DNA from: CAYGBW01 sp964348185
GTDB lineage: Bacteria > Desulfobacterota > BSN033 > WVXP01
Assembly (NCBI GenBank): GCA_964348185.1
Contig: CAYGBW010000143.1
Coordinates: forward strand, 1 to 9,693
Direction: 5' to 3'
Length of the DNA stretch: 9,693 nt
The notes under the pieces were generated by a model. That model worked only from the letters and a program-made list of their open reading frames with translations. It did not search any database and was not told the DNA's origin. Position 1 is the stretch's first letter; each line of letters begins with the position of its first letter. A program made the position numbers and the translations under genes. This document shows, in pieces, positions 1 to 6,506 of this stretch.

Positions 1-129
1 GGGTAGGGTCTCGGGGACGCGACGCATTTCCACCTGGGCACCCTCTACTTCCCGAGCACCCTCCGCAACAGCTTCCGCCATGCGGTGAACGTGACCGTAC
101 ATGGAGTAGTACACAATCAAGATCTTCAT
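1..129 (-). CDS. wrbA: WrbA-like NAD(P)H:quinone oxidoreductase, N-terminal fragment (runs off the window)
   Basis: Reading the minus strand from the ATG at 129 gives 43 uninterrupted codons to the window edge, starting MKILIVYYSMYGHVHRMAEA. This is the N-terminus of the flavodoxin-like WrbA family: a first beta strand (KILIVYYS), then the phosphate-binding loop SMYGHVHRMA that holds FMN, then the first helix. WrbA enzymes are cytoplasmic FMN proteins that reduce quinones with two electrons from NAD(P)H, limiting semiquinone and oxidative stress. The start is supported by a purine-rich ribosome binding site (GAGAGAGG) about 7 nt upstream. About three quarters of the expected roughly 200-residue protein lies outside the window, so the NAD(P)H-site residues cannot be checked. 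The family is clear; the exact symbol is by similarity only. Confidence 0.85.
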   Translation of the reverse strand, partial: MKILIVYYSMYGHVHRMAEAVAEGAREVEGAQVEMRRVPETLP

Positions 130-189
130 GGTTTGACCTCTCTCTCTCTTTCAGATTTAGCTCTTGTCCAGACGTCTCGGAACTCTTAA

Positions 190-218
190 AGTCTATTGAA
201 CATAAATGTCCTTTTTAA
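190..218 (-). promoter_or_regulatory. possible sigma-70 promoter for the wrbA-like gene
   Basis: On the minus strand TTAAAA (213-218) and TAGACT (190-195) are separated by 17 bp, each matching 4 of 6 consensus bases. Transcription would start near 183, leaving an untranslated leader of about 54 nt that contains a (CT/GA)-rich tract at 138-152 just before the ribosome binding site. The match is weak and based on sequence alone. Confidence 0.25.
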
Positions 219-289
219 GGCTCACCTGTCTGCCTCGAACAGGGAATAAGGGCCTTGTGGTTTGAGCCCTCAATTCTGTCCATTGTTCT

Positions 290-304
290 CCCGCTGAAAG
301 CGGG
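290..304. repeat. small perfect hairpin CCCGC-TGAAA-GCGGG
   Basis: Five-base arms (290-294 and 300-304) flank a 5-base loop. No T-run follows on either strand, so it is not a canonical terminator. It may be part of a dispersed intergenic repeat. Confidence 0.4.
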
Positions 305-686
305 ATGAGCGAAGCGAACTAAGTTCAATCTAACCCCCAGCACACGCCCTTGACAAGGGGAACAAGGGGTCTTCCCCCCGGGTCGCCTCGGCCACGCCGT
401 GGAAAAGGGCCCAGAAGGCCCCTGGGGCATCCTGTCTTCTGGAGGATCGAGATCGGTTAAGGCTCGTCTGGGCAAGCCCCTCGACCCCCCTCCTCGGGAA
501 AGACACCTTAAAGAGATGGGACAAAATGCCAGAAATGTTCGAACTCGAATTGGGGAAAGCAGCGTATTTGGAGGCTCATGAAATGGGCCCGGATCGAGAA
601 GGGTGAATCGGTCATCATCACCGTGGATTCTGTGAGGGATTCCTGGCGGGAAAAATCCCCGTTCCCTCGGGCATTTGTTCTCAGAC

Positions 687-2132
687 TCAGGATAGATTGA
701 AGAGTCGGGCCTGGTTTTCGTACATGAGTGCCTTTACGGCTCTTGAAGCTCCATCCTTTGATATCTGCCCATCTGAGACGAGTCTGCCGATCGCCCTGCA
801 GATCACCCTGTCAAAAACTTCGAACCGGCTTCCCTCTGATAGGATTTTCCGTCCGTCACAGACAGGTCCGCCGCAAGACGTGAGGAGAGAGGCACTCGCC
901 GTATGGAGCAGGTAGTGCTCCATGACGTAGGGCGTGTCGTTGTGCCACCAAGGAAAGCCTGCATGCACATTGGGAAAGGCCCTTTCTAACGCGACGTTAA
1001 CGTGGGCGAACGTCTGGTTCATGGGATAGAGGACCAGGTGGGATTGATGAGGGGATTCTCCACTGAAGTACTTCGACAAAAGTGGAACTAAGTTCTCAAC
1101 AACATTGACATTTTCCAATGCGACGTCACCGCCAACGTCTGCCCCCCAGTTCCTCCGGAGATAGGCATTGGCATTTCTCAAAGCACCGTAATGGATTTGG
1201 GTCACCATTCCCCTTTCCTGGTTCATCTCACAAAGCCGATGCATCATATAGGAGATGAACTCTCTTGTTTCGAGTGATCGGATCCCGGGGTTTTTCTTTC
1301 CGTGGTATGCGTCAAGAAATATTCTCTCCCCCCTTGCCTGGGGGACTTCAAGGCCATAGGGTTCCAGTAGTCCGTGGTCAGAGGCCTTTGCCCCCATCTG
1401 GGCGAAATAACCGTGCCTCGCCTTCAGGGCTTCGACGAGGCCAGCCAGGCTGGTATCCTTCCCCGTCAACTGACAGATTCTTTCAACGTTTGATCTCCAT
1501 CCATCGCTAAATATGTTGCAATAGGCATCCGGCCTGAAGGTTGGCAAAAAGGTGATTCCCTCGATGTCGCGGGCCAGTTGATGGTAGCGTAAATCATCGA
1601 TTGGATCATCGGTGGTGCAGATGGTTCTCGCCCCGATCCTTTTGAGTATTGCCTGGGGAAGCATCTCTTTCCGCCCTAAACGGTCACCTGTCGTCTTCCA
1701 TATCGGGTCGCCTGTCTCCCCACTGAGCAGGGACGGGATATCGAACATTCTTCGGAGGTCTAAATGCATCCATTGGTGAACATGGTTGCCTTCAAGCTCC
1801 GGGAAAACCTTGCTCAGAGCCATCCACTTATCATAATCCGAGACTTCAGGGTCCCTGGCGAGAGCCTGGGAGAACCCGGGGAATTTGGCCGCGAGCTGAA
1901 TGATGTAATGATCGTTATTCGCATACTCCTCCCTGAGCTCGAGAACCTCGGCCCTCCAGATGTTGGGGAAAGGTTGATTTTCAACGATCTGCCTCAGGTT
2001 ATGGTGGGTGTGCGTGTCAATAATCCCCACCGCTCCTCTGAGGGGAAGTGCGACGTCATGGAATAACCTTCTTGCCTCTTTTGAATCCAACAGCCAATCC
2101 GGTCCCAGGAATCTCTCTTCCTCACCGATCAT
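687..2132 (-). CDS. uxaC: Uronate isomerase (glucuronate isomerase, UxaC family)
   Basis: A 481-residue cytoplasmic enzyme of the amidohydrolase superfamily. It is expected to interconvert D-glucuronate and D-fructuronate (and D-galacturonate and D-tagaturonate), the entry step of hexuronate catabolism (EC 5.3.1.12). Family features in order: N-terminal GPDWLLDSKEARRLFHD; the metal-binding IDTHTHHN with His41 and His43; the segment HQWMHLDLRRMFDI; CTTDDPIDDLRYH; LPTFRPDAYCNIF; KASDHGLLEP; and QIHYGALRNAN. Length is close to the usual 470. The C-terminal part is divergent: the TDSRSFLSY-type motif of well-studied members reads CDGRKILSEGSRF here, so substrate preference is less certain than the fold. 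The ATG at 2132 is preceded by GGAGGGG at good spacing. It is divergently transcribed from the IlvD/Edd-family dehydratase, which supports a sugar-acid role and possibly shared control. Confidence 0.88.
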   Translation of the reverse strand: MIGEEERFLGPDWLLDSKEARRLFHDVALPLRGAVGIIDTHTHHNLRQIVENQPFPNIWRAEVLELREEYANNDHYIIQLAAKFPGFSQALARDPEVSDYDKWMALSKVFPELEGNHVHQWMHLDLRRMFDIPSLLSGETGDPIWKTTGDRLGRKEMLPQAILKRIGARTICTTDDPIDDLRYHQLARDIEGITFLPTFRPDAYCNIFSDGWRSNVERICQLTGKDTSLAGLVEALKARHGYFAQMGAKASDHGLLEPYGLEVPQARGERIFLDAYHGKKNPGIRSLETREFISYMMHRLCEMNQERGMVTQIHYGALRNANAYLRRNWGADVGGDVALENVNVVENLVPLLSKYFSGESPHQSHLVLYPMNQTFAHVNVALERAFPNVHAGFPWWHNDTPYVMEHYLLHTASASLLTSCGGPVCDGRKILSEGSRFEVFDRVICRAIGRLVSDGQISKDGASRAVKALMYENQARLFNLS

Positions 2133-2147
2133 TCGCCCCTCCGAAAA

Positions 2148-2312
2148 TCACGCCCACGGCTGCAAATCCTGTGAACCCAAAACGAACAAATCAGGATCGC
2201 GGGGGTCCGGCTTATCGAAGAACGCGCTTTGGAATGCCAGAGCTTTCGTTTTGCTTTGTCCTATCCCGCGGGTCTGAGACCCGAAATCATGGAGCCTCCA
2301 TGATGACCTCAC
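2148..2312 (-). CDS. possible 54-residue ORF just upstream of uxaC
   Basis: A minus-strand GTG at 2312 with an upstream GGAG opens a 55-codon frame. It ends at a TGA at 2148-2150, 15 nt before the uxaC start and just ahead of its ribosome binding site. The C-terminal end reads FFDKPDPRDPDLFVLGSQDL and then QPWA. It resembles no family I recognise and has no membrane segment or metal motif. The spacing would suit a coupled leader or small gene. However, the frame overlaps two dyads (2269-2304) that look like regulatory DNA, and it could equally be a chance frame or part of a dispersed repeat. Confidence 0.25.
   Translation of the reverse strand: MRSSWRLHDFGSQTRGIGQSKTKALAFQSAFFDKPDPRDPDLFVLGSQDLQPWA
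2269..2304. promoter_or_regulatory. two adjacent dyads in the uxaC/dehydratase divergent region, probable operator
   Basis: CGGGTC-TGA-GACCCG occupies 2269-2283. The perfect 19-bp palindrome ATCATGGAG-C-CTCCATGAT occupies 2286-2304. Their centres are about 19 bp apart, so they could sit on nearly the same DNA face and bind two regulator dimers. They lie between the divergent genes, 137 bp from the uxaC start and about 240 bp from the dehydratase start. Neither matches an operator I know (UxuR/ExuR, KdgR), so the regulator is unknown. As RNA they could also form hairpins. Confidence 0.45.
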
Positions 2313-2480
2313 CTCTATCTCCTCTTGAAAAACGCCCCTCTTGGGCTATTCTATCAGAATCAGATTCCCTTTCAAGGCAAACCTGCAGAGAGGGAAGCCG
2401 GGTATTTCTCCACAACATTGAGGAGAAGGCATATTGAGCCCTTTCGGGTAGTCGCCGGATCGAACAGGCGGCCTAAGAAG

Positions 2481-2509
2481 TTGAGCAAATCATTCACTCC
2501 TGATACTAT
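2481..2509 (+). promoter_or_regulatory. candidate sigma-70 promoter for the IlvD/Edd gene
   Basis: TTGAGC (2481-2486) and TACTAT (2504-2509) are spaced by 17 bp, each matching 4 of 6 consensus bases. A start near 2516 would give a leader of about 30 nt that contains the strong ribosome binding site AAAGGAGG. Position and spacing are good; the element matches are only moderate. Confidence 0.35.
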
Positions 2510-2545
2510 GGAGGGGGTAGACCTCTTTCCAAAGGAGGCATTGCG

Positions 2546-4219
2546 ATGAACTGGCGCAGCAAAGCCATTATGAAACGGCCCGAGTGGTCCACGCAACGTT
2601 CGCTCTACAAGTCTATGGGGTACAGCGATTACGATTTGGAACGGCCGTTGATCGGTATCGCCAACTCTTGGAACCGGCTCGTCCCGGGTCATTACAACCT
2701 GAATCTGGTCTCTGACTATGTCAAACAGGGTATCCGCCAAGCTGGAGGCACCCCCGTCGAATTCGGTGTCATCGCCCCTTGCGACGGTATCGCTCAGGGC
2801 CACGACGGGATGCACTATATCCTACCCACCCGCGACCTGATTGCCAACGACATAGAGATGATGATCGAAGCCCATCGGCTCGACGGCGTCATGCTCCTCG
2901 GTTCCTGTGACAAGATCGTTCCGGGAATGTTGATGGCCGCAGCACGCCTTGACATCCCGGCCATCCTCGTTGTGGGGGGTCCCATGGAAGGGGGATGTGA
3001 GTTCGACAACCGCGCTGCCGACACGACCTCCCTCACCGAAGGGCTCGGCATGCTCAGGGCCGGCAAGATCGACGAGGCGACTTACTATAACCTGGAGGAT
3101 TGTGCTGCCCCGACCTGTGGATCCTGTTCCTTCCTTGGAACCGCCAACACGATGTGCTGCGTGGCAGAGGCCATGGGGATGTGCCTCCCGGGAAGCGCAA
3201 CCATTCCGGCGACCCACGCTGACCGGCTCCGTGCGGCCCAGCAGTCCGGGCGTCAGATCATTGAACTGCTGAAAAACGGCATCACCGCGCGGCACATCAT
3301 CACCTCCAAGGCCATTGAAAACGCAATCCGCATCAGTGCGGCCATTGGCGGGTCTACCAATGTTGCGCTCCACATGCCGGCCATCGGATATGAGGCAGAG
3401 TGTGAGGTCACGATGGATCGCTTTGAAGAGCTGTGTCGCAGCACTCCCCACATTGCCAAAATGAACCCGGCGGCAGCGCCCAATGTTCCCGACTTCCATC
3501 GTGCTGGCGCCGTTCCCGCGGTCATGAAGGAGGTTCTCTCCATCCTCCACGGCGACGCCCTGACCGTCACCGGCAACACCGTTGCGGAGAATCTGGCCAA
3601 TGCCGAGATCTATGACACCAGCGTCATCAAGACCCTGTCGAATCCCTGGAGTGTGGGAGGCGGCCTTGCCGTTCTACGAGGGAATCTGGCCCCCAACACC
3701 GCGATCACCAAGCCAGCTGCAATTGTGCCCGAAATGCATAAGTTCACGGGTCAGGCCCGGTGCTTCAACTCCGAGGAGGCCGCGAATCAAGCCATTCTGG
3801 AGGGTAAGGCGCAGGCAGGGGAGGTGATCGTCATTCGCTACGAGGGCCCAAAGGGCGGACCTGGCATGCGGGAGATGTATACGGCCATGAAGCTCCTGTA
3901 TGGGCAAGGGCTAGCCCTTAAGACAGCGGTTGTGACTGACGGCCGTTTCTCGGGCACAAACAACGGCTGCTTCGTCGGTCATATCTCACCCGAGGCCGCC
4001 GAGGGAGGGGCCATCGCCATTGTCGAGGACGGTGACCGGATCACCATTGAAATCCCGAGCCGGAGACTCCACCTCCACCTCACGGACGAACAAATCAAGG
4101 CCCGTCTCGCCAGATGGCGACGACCCGAACCCAAGTTCAAGAAGGGCTACCTCGCCCTGTACGCACGCCTCGCGGAATCCGCTGATAAGGGGGCCATCAT
4201 CAGGCACCGATTCGAGTAG
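2546..4219 (+). CDS. IlvD/Edd-family dehydratase (dihydroxy-acid or sugar-acid dehydratase)
   Basis: A 557-residue cytoplasmic iron-sulfur dehydratase. Members remove water from 2,3-dihydroxy acids to give 2-oxo acids: IlvD makes valine/isoleucine precursors, while Edd and aldonate dehydratases make 2-keto-3-deoxy sugar acids. Visible motifs: NSWNRLVPGHYN (40-51), CDGIAQGHDGM (79-89), GSCDKIVPGML (119-129) with cluster ligand Cys121 and metal-site Asp122/Lys123, CGSCSFLGTANTM (191-203) with Cys194, and TDGRFSG (464-470) with the presumed catalytic Ser469. The first cluster Cys of the [2Fe-2S] type (PCN) is Gly48 here (PGH), as in the oxygen-sensitive E. coli IlvD type. Cys79 and Cys191 are extra cysteines near the site. 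AAAGGAGG lies 7 nt before the ATG. The uxaC neighbour and the absence of other ilv genes favour a sugar-acid substrate, by inference. The fold is certain, the substrate is not. Confidence 0.92.
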   Translation: MNWRSKAIMKRPEWSTQRSLYKSMGYSDYDLERPLIGIANSWNRLVPGHYNLNLVSDYVKQGIRQAGGTPVEFGVIAPCDGIAQGHDGMHYILPTRDLIANDIEMMIEAHRLDGVMLLGSCDKIVPGMLMAAARLDIPAILVVGGPMEGGCEFDNRAADTTSLTEGLGMLRAGKIDEATYYNLEDCAAPTCGSCSFLGTANTMCCVAEAMGMCLPGSATIPATHADRLRAAQQSGRQIIELLKNGITARHIITSKAIENAIRISAAIGGSTNVALHMPAIGYEAECEVTMDRFEELCRSTPHIAKMNPAAAPNVPDFHRAGAVPAVMKEVLSILHGDALTVTGNTVAENLANAEIYDTSVIKTLSNPWSVGGGLAVLRGNLAPNTAITKPAAIVPEMHKFTGQARCFNSEEAANQAILEGKAQAGEVIVIRYEGPKGGPGMREMYTAMKLLYGQGLALKTAVVTDGRFSGTNNGCFVGHISPEAAEGGAIAIVEDGDRITIEIPSRRLHLHLTDEQIKARLARWRRPEPKFKKGYLALYARLAESADKGAIIRHRFE

Positions 4220-4334
4220 AGGACCCTGGACGATGGGGTAGGCGACTCAGACCAACCGCCAAACGCCCTTGCCCAGATTGTTGCGCACCCCTGCTGAGTA
4301 AAGAACCGACGCCCTGAGGAGGTGGCTTTGAGGT

Positions 4335-4350
4335 CCCCCATAAAGGGGGG
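4335..4350. repeat. CCCCC/GGGGG hairpin downstream of the dehydratase gene
   Basis: CCCCC (4335-4339), loop ATAAA, then GGGGGG (4345-4350), 116 nt after the dehydratase stop. There is no T-run after it on the plus strand. It could stabilise the 3' end of the transcript or be a dispersed palindromic repeat. Confidence 0.4.
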
Positions 4351-4520
4351 CTACAATTCCTCTTCTTGGTTCGACGTGTTGCTGGAGTAATGGGGTAGTG
4401 GAGTACTCGAGTCTTGGAATTCAGGATTTCATTGGCGCCCTTAGTGGTTCGACCAGAATTGTTTTTTGCTCCTAACGGCAATCGAGATCCCTTATCCCAG
4501 AAGGTTGAGAACCTCTCCGA

Positions 4521-4561
4521 ACAACAAAAAGCCCGTCCTTTCCCCTCAGAAAGAACGGGCT
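4521..4561 (-). terminator. intrinsic terminator, minus strand
   Basis: AGCCCGT (4530-4536) pairs with ACGGGCT (4555-4561) and, after one mismatch, CTTTC (4538-4542) pairs with GAAAG (4549-4553), closing a 6-base loop. Read on the minus strand the stem is followed by TTTTTGTTGT, the classic Rho-independent layout. It would end transcripts from the secreted-protein gene starting at 5308, leaving a 3' untranslated region of about 260 nt. Confidence 0.75.
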
Positions 4562-4819
4562 CCGGATCAACTCAGCTTCCACTGCGGTCCAAGTTCAGCT
4601 TAGGTCAGCAACCGGTTCGAACCCATCTTAGCAGATTCGTAGGCCAAGTCGATCCTCATTTTTCACCTTGATTTGATTGCTATGGGATACTTGGATCGAG
4701 GAAGAGAATCGGGAGTGTAGCCCTCCCCTTCTGTTCTTGTGACCATCAGGTCATGATCTTAACCGGAAGAAGCAGAATCGGTGGGGGTTGGGAAAACAAT
4801 CTTCAAAAAACCCAACGAA

Positions 4820-5308
4820 TTATTCTTTCCCTTCAAACACCGAAAATTCGAACTCCCCCAGATTCAAATCTGCATCCTCCGTTTCCTGGACGAAACTAAC
4901 CTTCCAGTTTCCGGTCCTATCCGTTGGGATTTCTTTCCATGTTCTGTAACGGGGAGCACCAGAAAGCGAAACAGGCAGGACTCTTCGAACTCTGTCTTTT
5001 CTCTTGAACTGGAGAAGTATCTCAGCTTGATCCCCAGCAGGAACCAAGAAATTCATCCATAAGAATACCTTTTGCCCTTTTTTGACTCTCCTGTCCGTGA
5101 TCTCCCCTTTGCATTCATATTTTTCCGCACCCTTTTCCGGAATCTCCTGACATAGTTTACGTTCCATCAGGATCGCACCTCTGCCTTTTCCATTATAATA
5201 ATAGTCAATAACCCTTTTGGCTTCCTTTGGCGTCGGTTTATCCTGTGCGAAAATCAGAGCTGGAAGAAAAACCAGCAAAAGGGCCAGAATACAGATCTTT
5301 TTCATCAT
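4820..5308 (-). CDS. Secreted DUF2914-like protein of unknown function
   Basis: A 162-residue protein with a clear signal peptide: Met-Met-Lys-Lys, a hydrophobic core ICILALLLVFLPALIFA, then a probable cut after Ala21. The mature part has a Cys pair (Cys53, Cys66) that could form a disulfide. A predicted all-beta C-terminal half carries VFLW (81-84), the stretch VSLSGAPRYRTWKEI (113-127), a Gly-Asn-Trp near 135 and the closing strand EFEFSV. The Val-aromatic-x-Trp and Arg-Thr-Trp pattern is that of DUF2914. A similar domain occurs in the neighbouring membrane protein encoded at 5760-6506, so the two are probably distant homologues. GAGGGGGG lies just upstream of the tandem ATGs at 5308 and 5305; the first is used here but either could serve. 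Function is unknown; location is probably periplasmic. Confidence 0.8.
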   Translation of the reverse strand: MMKKICILALLLVFLPALIFAQDKPTPKEAKRVIDYYYNGKGRGAILMERKLCQEIPEKGAEKYECKGEITDRRVKKGQKVFLWMNFLVPAGDQAEILLQFKRKDRVRRVLPVSLSGAPRYRTWKEIPTDRTGNWKVSFVQETEDADLNLGEFEFSVFEGKE

Positions 5309-5759
5309 CCTACCCCCCTCAGAATCGTTCTATTTTCTGATTTTTCCCTACTGCCTCATTTCTTCAACCTTCCCATTTCGCCATACCGAACCCGTTGACT
5401 CCATTCAAGCTGAACGACCTTCTTTAAATTGATGCGGTCTGTCCGCGCCACGTAACGGGCACACAGCAAGAAGGATGCCGGAACAGATCCGGAGAGGGGG
5501 ATCCTCCCCACATTGAGACAAAATCTTGCAATATTAGTCCCTTAAGGACCATAAACCGGCTTCAAAAACCTGAGGCAGCCGTCCGTGTTCTTACATTCTT
5601 ACAATTGAGTAAATCAGGTTTTCAAAACTGTTATTCACAGCCTCTATGATTTATTCAGATAGGCTTTGGTGGGAAGAACGCGCTCAGGCAGAAGAATATG
5701 AGAAGCTTTTGTCACCCCCAACACCGGGAAAAAAAGAATCGATTCCCTTTGGGAGCTCC
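5309..5759. other. 451-bp intergenic region
   Basis: It lies between two minus-strand genes. It holds a GGGGA-TCC-TCCCC hairpin near 5496-5510, an AT-rich section around 5520-5640 and a possible terminator at the right end. A 45-codon plus-strand frame at 5646-5783 lacks a ribosome binding site and overlaps the end of the next gene. No clear promoter for the secreted-protein gene was found. Confidence 0.45.
5726..5758 (-). terminator. possible weak terminator after the anchored DUF2914 gene
   Basis: On the minus strand, just after the stop at 5760, AAGGGAA can pair with TTCTTTT around a TCGA loop (two of the pairs are G-U), and a run of seven T follows. A GGGAGCTCCC palindrome lies directly before it. 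The stem is weak, so this is only a candidate end for the bactofilin operon. Confidence 0.35.
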
Positions 5760-6506
5760 CTATCCGGTTATTTCAAAGGATAGGGTTTCGAGGAGTTCGT
5801 CCGCTTCATTGAGGATGTCAACCTGCGCCGGGCCGATCATGCCCGGTCTGAGAGTGAGGTAAGCCCAGGTCCGCCAACTGTCCGAACCGACTGAAAGGTG
5901 GATTTCATGGAGCTGTTGTCCCTCCCTGATCCAGCGAACCGTAATCTTTTCCCCTCGGCCGTTGACGACATGGACCCAACAGTAGACCCTTCCCTGGCTG
6001 ACGGAGACGCTTTCAGAGACACCTTTGGGCTCCCGATTCTCCACGGCCAGTGCGATGGCCGACCGCCGGATCATGGCACGGTCCTCTGTGGCCGGCCCAT
6101 CTTCATCGATCACCACGGTCGGGCGTTCCTCCCCGGTTGATTGCGGCAAAGCCTCAATCGGGGTTTCTGAGACCCCGTTTGAATCTCGATCCTCCACTCC
6201 AGAGGCCTGGGGACTTTGGGACGTGTCCTGGATGATCTGAGATTCAACGCTGGGTTCTTCGATCACCTCTAATGGTCGGGAATCGGACGCCACAGTCACC
6301 TTTTCTGGCTCGACGGCTTCTTCTGGTGGCCCGGTTTCTTCCTCCATGCTGGGTACCGAAGCTTGCCTCACCTCGATATCATCCTTGAGCTGCCGACTCT
6401 CCCGGGAAACCCTTTTGGAGGGTCCTGAGTAAAGAAATAGTGCGTAGCCGATAAGTCCGGCCAAGAGAACAACGATGAAAATGATCAGAAAATTCTTCCA
6501 ATTCAT
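5760..6506 (-). CDS. Membrane-anchored DUF2914 protein with a long acidic linker
   Basis: A 248-residue protein in three parts. Residues 5-27 form one transmembrane helix (FLIIFIVVLLAGLIGYALFL), placing the rest outside the cytoplasm. Residues 28-145 are rich in Glu, Asp, Pro and Ser and probably disordered. Residues 148-248 form a DUF2914 domain: ENREPKGVSESVSV, VYCW (174-177), Arg191-Trp192, and SDSWRTWAYLTL with WRTW at 211-214. The ATG overlaps the bactofilin stop by 4 nt (ATGA), with GGAGGAGAGG upstream inside the bactofilin gene, so the two are almost certainly translationally coupled. This suggests an inner-membrane partner of the bactofilin polymer, which is inference from context. 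DUF2914 has no established biochemical function known to me. Confidence 0.85.
   Translation of the reverse strand: MNWKNFLIIFIVVLLAGLIGYALFLYSGPSKRVSRESRQLKDDIEVRQASVPSMEEETGPPEEAVEPEKVTVASDSRPLEVIEEPSVESQIIQDTSQSPQASGVEDRDSNGVSETPIEALPQSTGEERPTVVIDEDGPATEDRAMIRRSAIALAVENREPKGVSESVSVSQGRVYCWVHVVNGRGEKITVRWIREGQQLHEIHLSVGSDSWRTWAYLTLRPGMIGPAQVDILNEADELLETLSFEITG

Larger units (their letters stand above)
130..686. other. 557-bp intergenic region without a convincing gene
   Basis: This stretch separates the divergent ends of the wrbA-like gene and uxaC. It contains a short hairpin at 290-304, a GC-rich block at 370-430 with a second hairpin (GGGCC at 407-411 pairing GGCCC at 417-421), and several short ORFs on both strands that lack good ribosome binding sites and recognisable motifs. 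Downstream of the uxaC stop on the minus strand, the bases around 645-662 can form a CGGG/CCCG hairpin, but it has no following T-run. The block at 215-430 may be a dispersed intergenic repeat or a gene remnant; only comparison with the rest of the genome would tell. Confidence 0.5.
4220..4819. other. 600-bp convergent intergenic region
   Basis: It lies between the ends of the plus-strand dehydratase and the minus-strand secreted-protein gene. It holds a CCCCC-ATAAA-GGGGG hairpin (4335-4349), short near-repeats of TACTCCA/TTACTCC type when 4385-4410 is read on the minus strand, a strong minus-facing terminator (4521-4561), a small TGACC-ATCA-GGTCA hairpin (4740-4753), and a GTTGGG/CCCAAC inverted repeat (4787-4792, 4811-4816) directly after the next gene. 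No ORF in it has a convincing start and motif. Confidence 0.5.

Noticed and set aside
526..606. 26-codon plus-strand frame (starts MPEMFELELGKAAYLEAHEM)
   Set aside because: No ribosome binding site and too short to judge. Protein-like wording alone is not evidence; possibly part of the same decayed region as the frame at 578.
578..700. 40-codon plus-strand frame (starts MKWARIEKGESVIITVDSVR) with GGAGG just upstream, overlapping the uxaC 3' end
   Set aside because: The ribosome binding site is too close to the ATG, no motif is recognised, and it overlaps the well-supported uxaC end in antiparallel orientation. It may be a remnant, but this is unsupported.
2822..3550. 242-codon minus-strand frame inside the dehydratase gene
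   Set aside because: It is an antisense shadow of a strongly conserved coding region, with no start signal or recognisable domain of its own.
4600..4640. GGTTCGAACCC, resembling a tRNA T-loop
   Set aside because: The bases flanking TTCGAA do not form a proper 5-bp T-stem, and no acceptor, D or anticodon arms can be drawn around it. There is also no integrase or phage gene to suggest a tRNA attachment site.
4787..4816. GTTGGG/CCCAAC inverted repeat right after the secreted-protein gene
   Set aside because: The T-run lies inside the loop on the minus strand, not after the stem, so it is not a standard terminator. The better terminator is at 4521-4561.
5646..5783. 45-codon plus-strand frame (starts MIYSDRLWWEERAQAEEYEK)
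   Set aside because: Composition looks protein-like, but there is no ribosome binding site or promoter, and it overlaps the end of the opposite-strand DUF2914 gene and its possible terminator.
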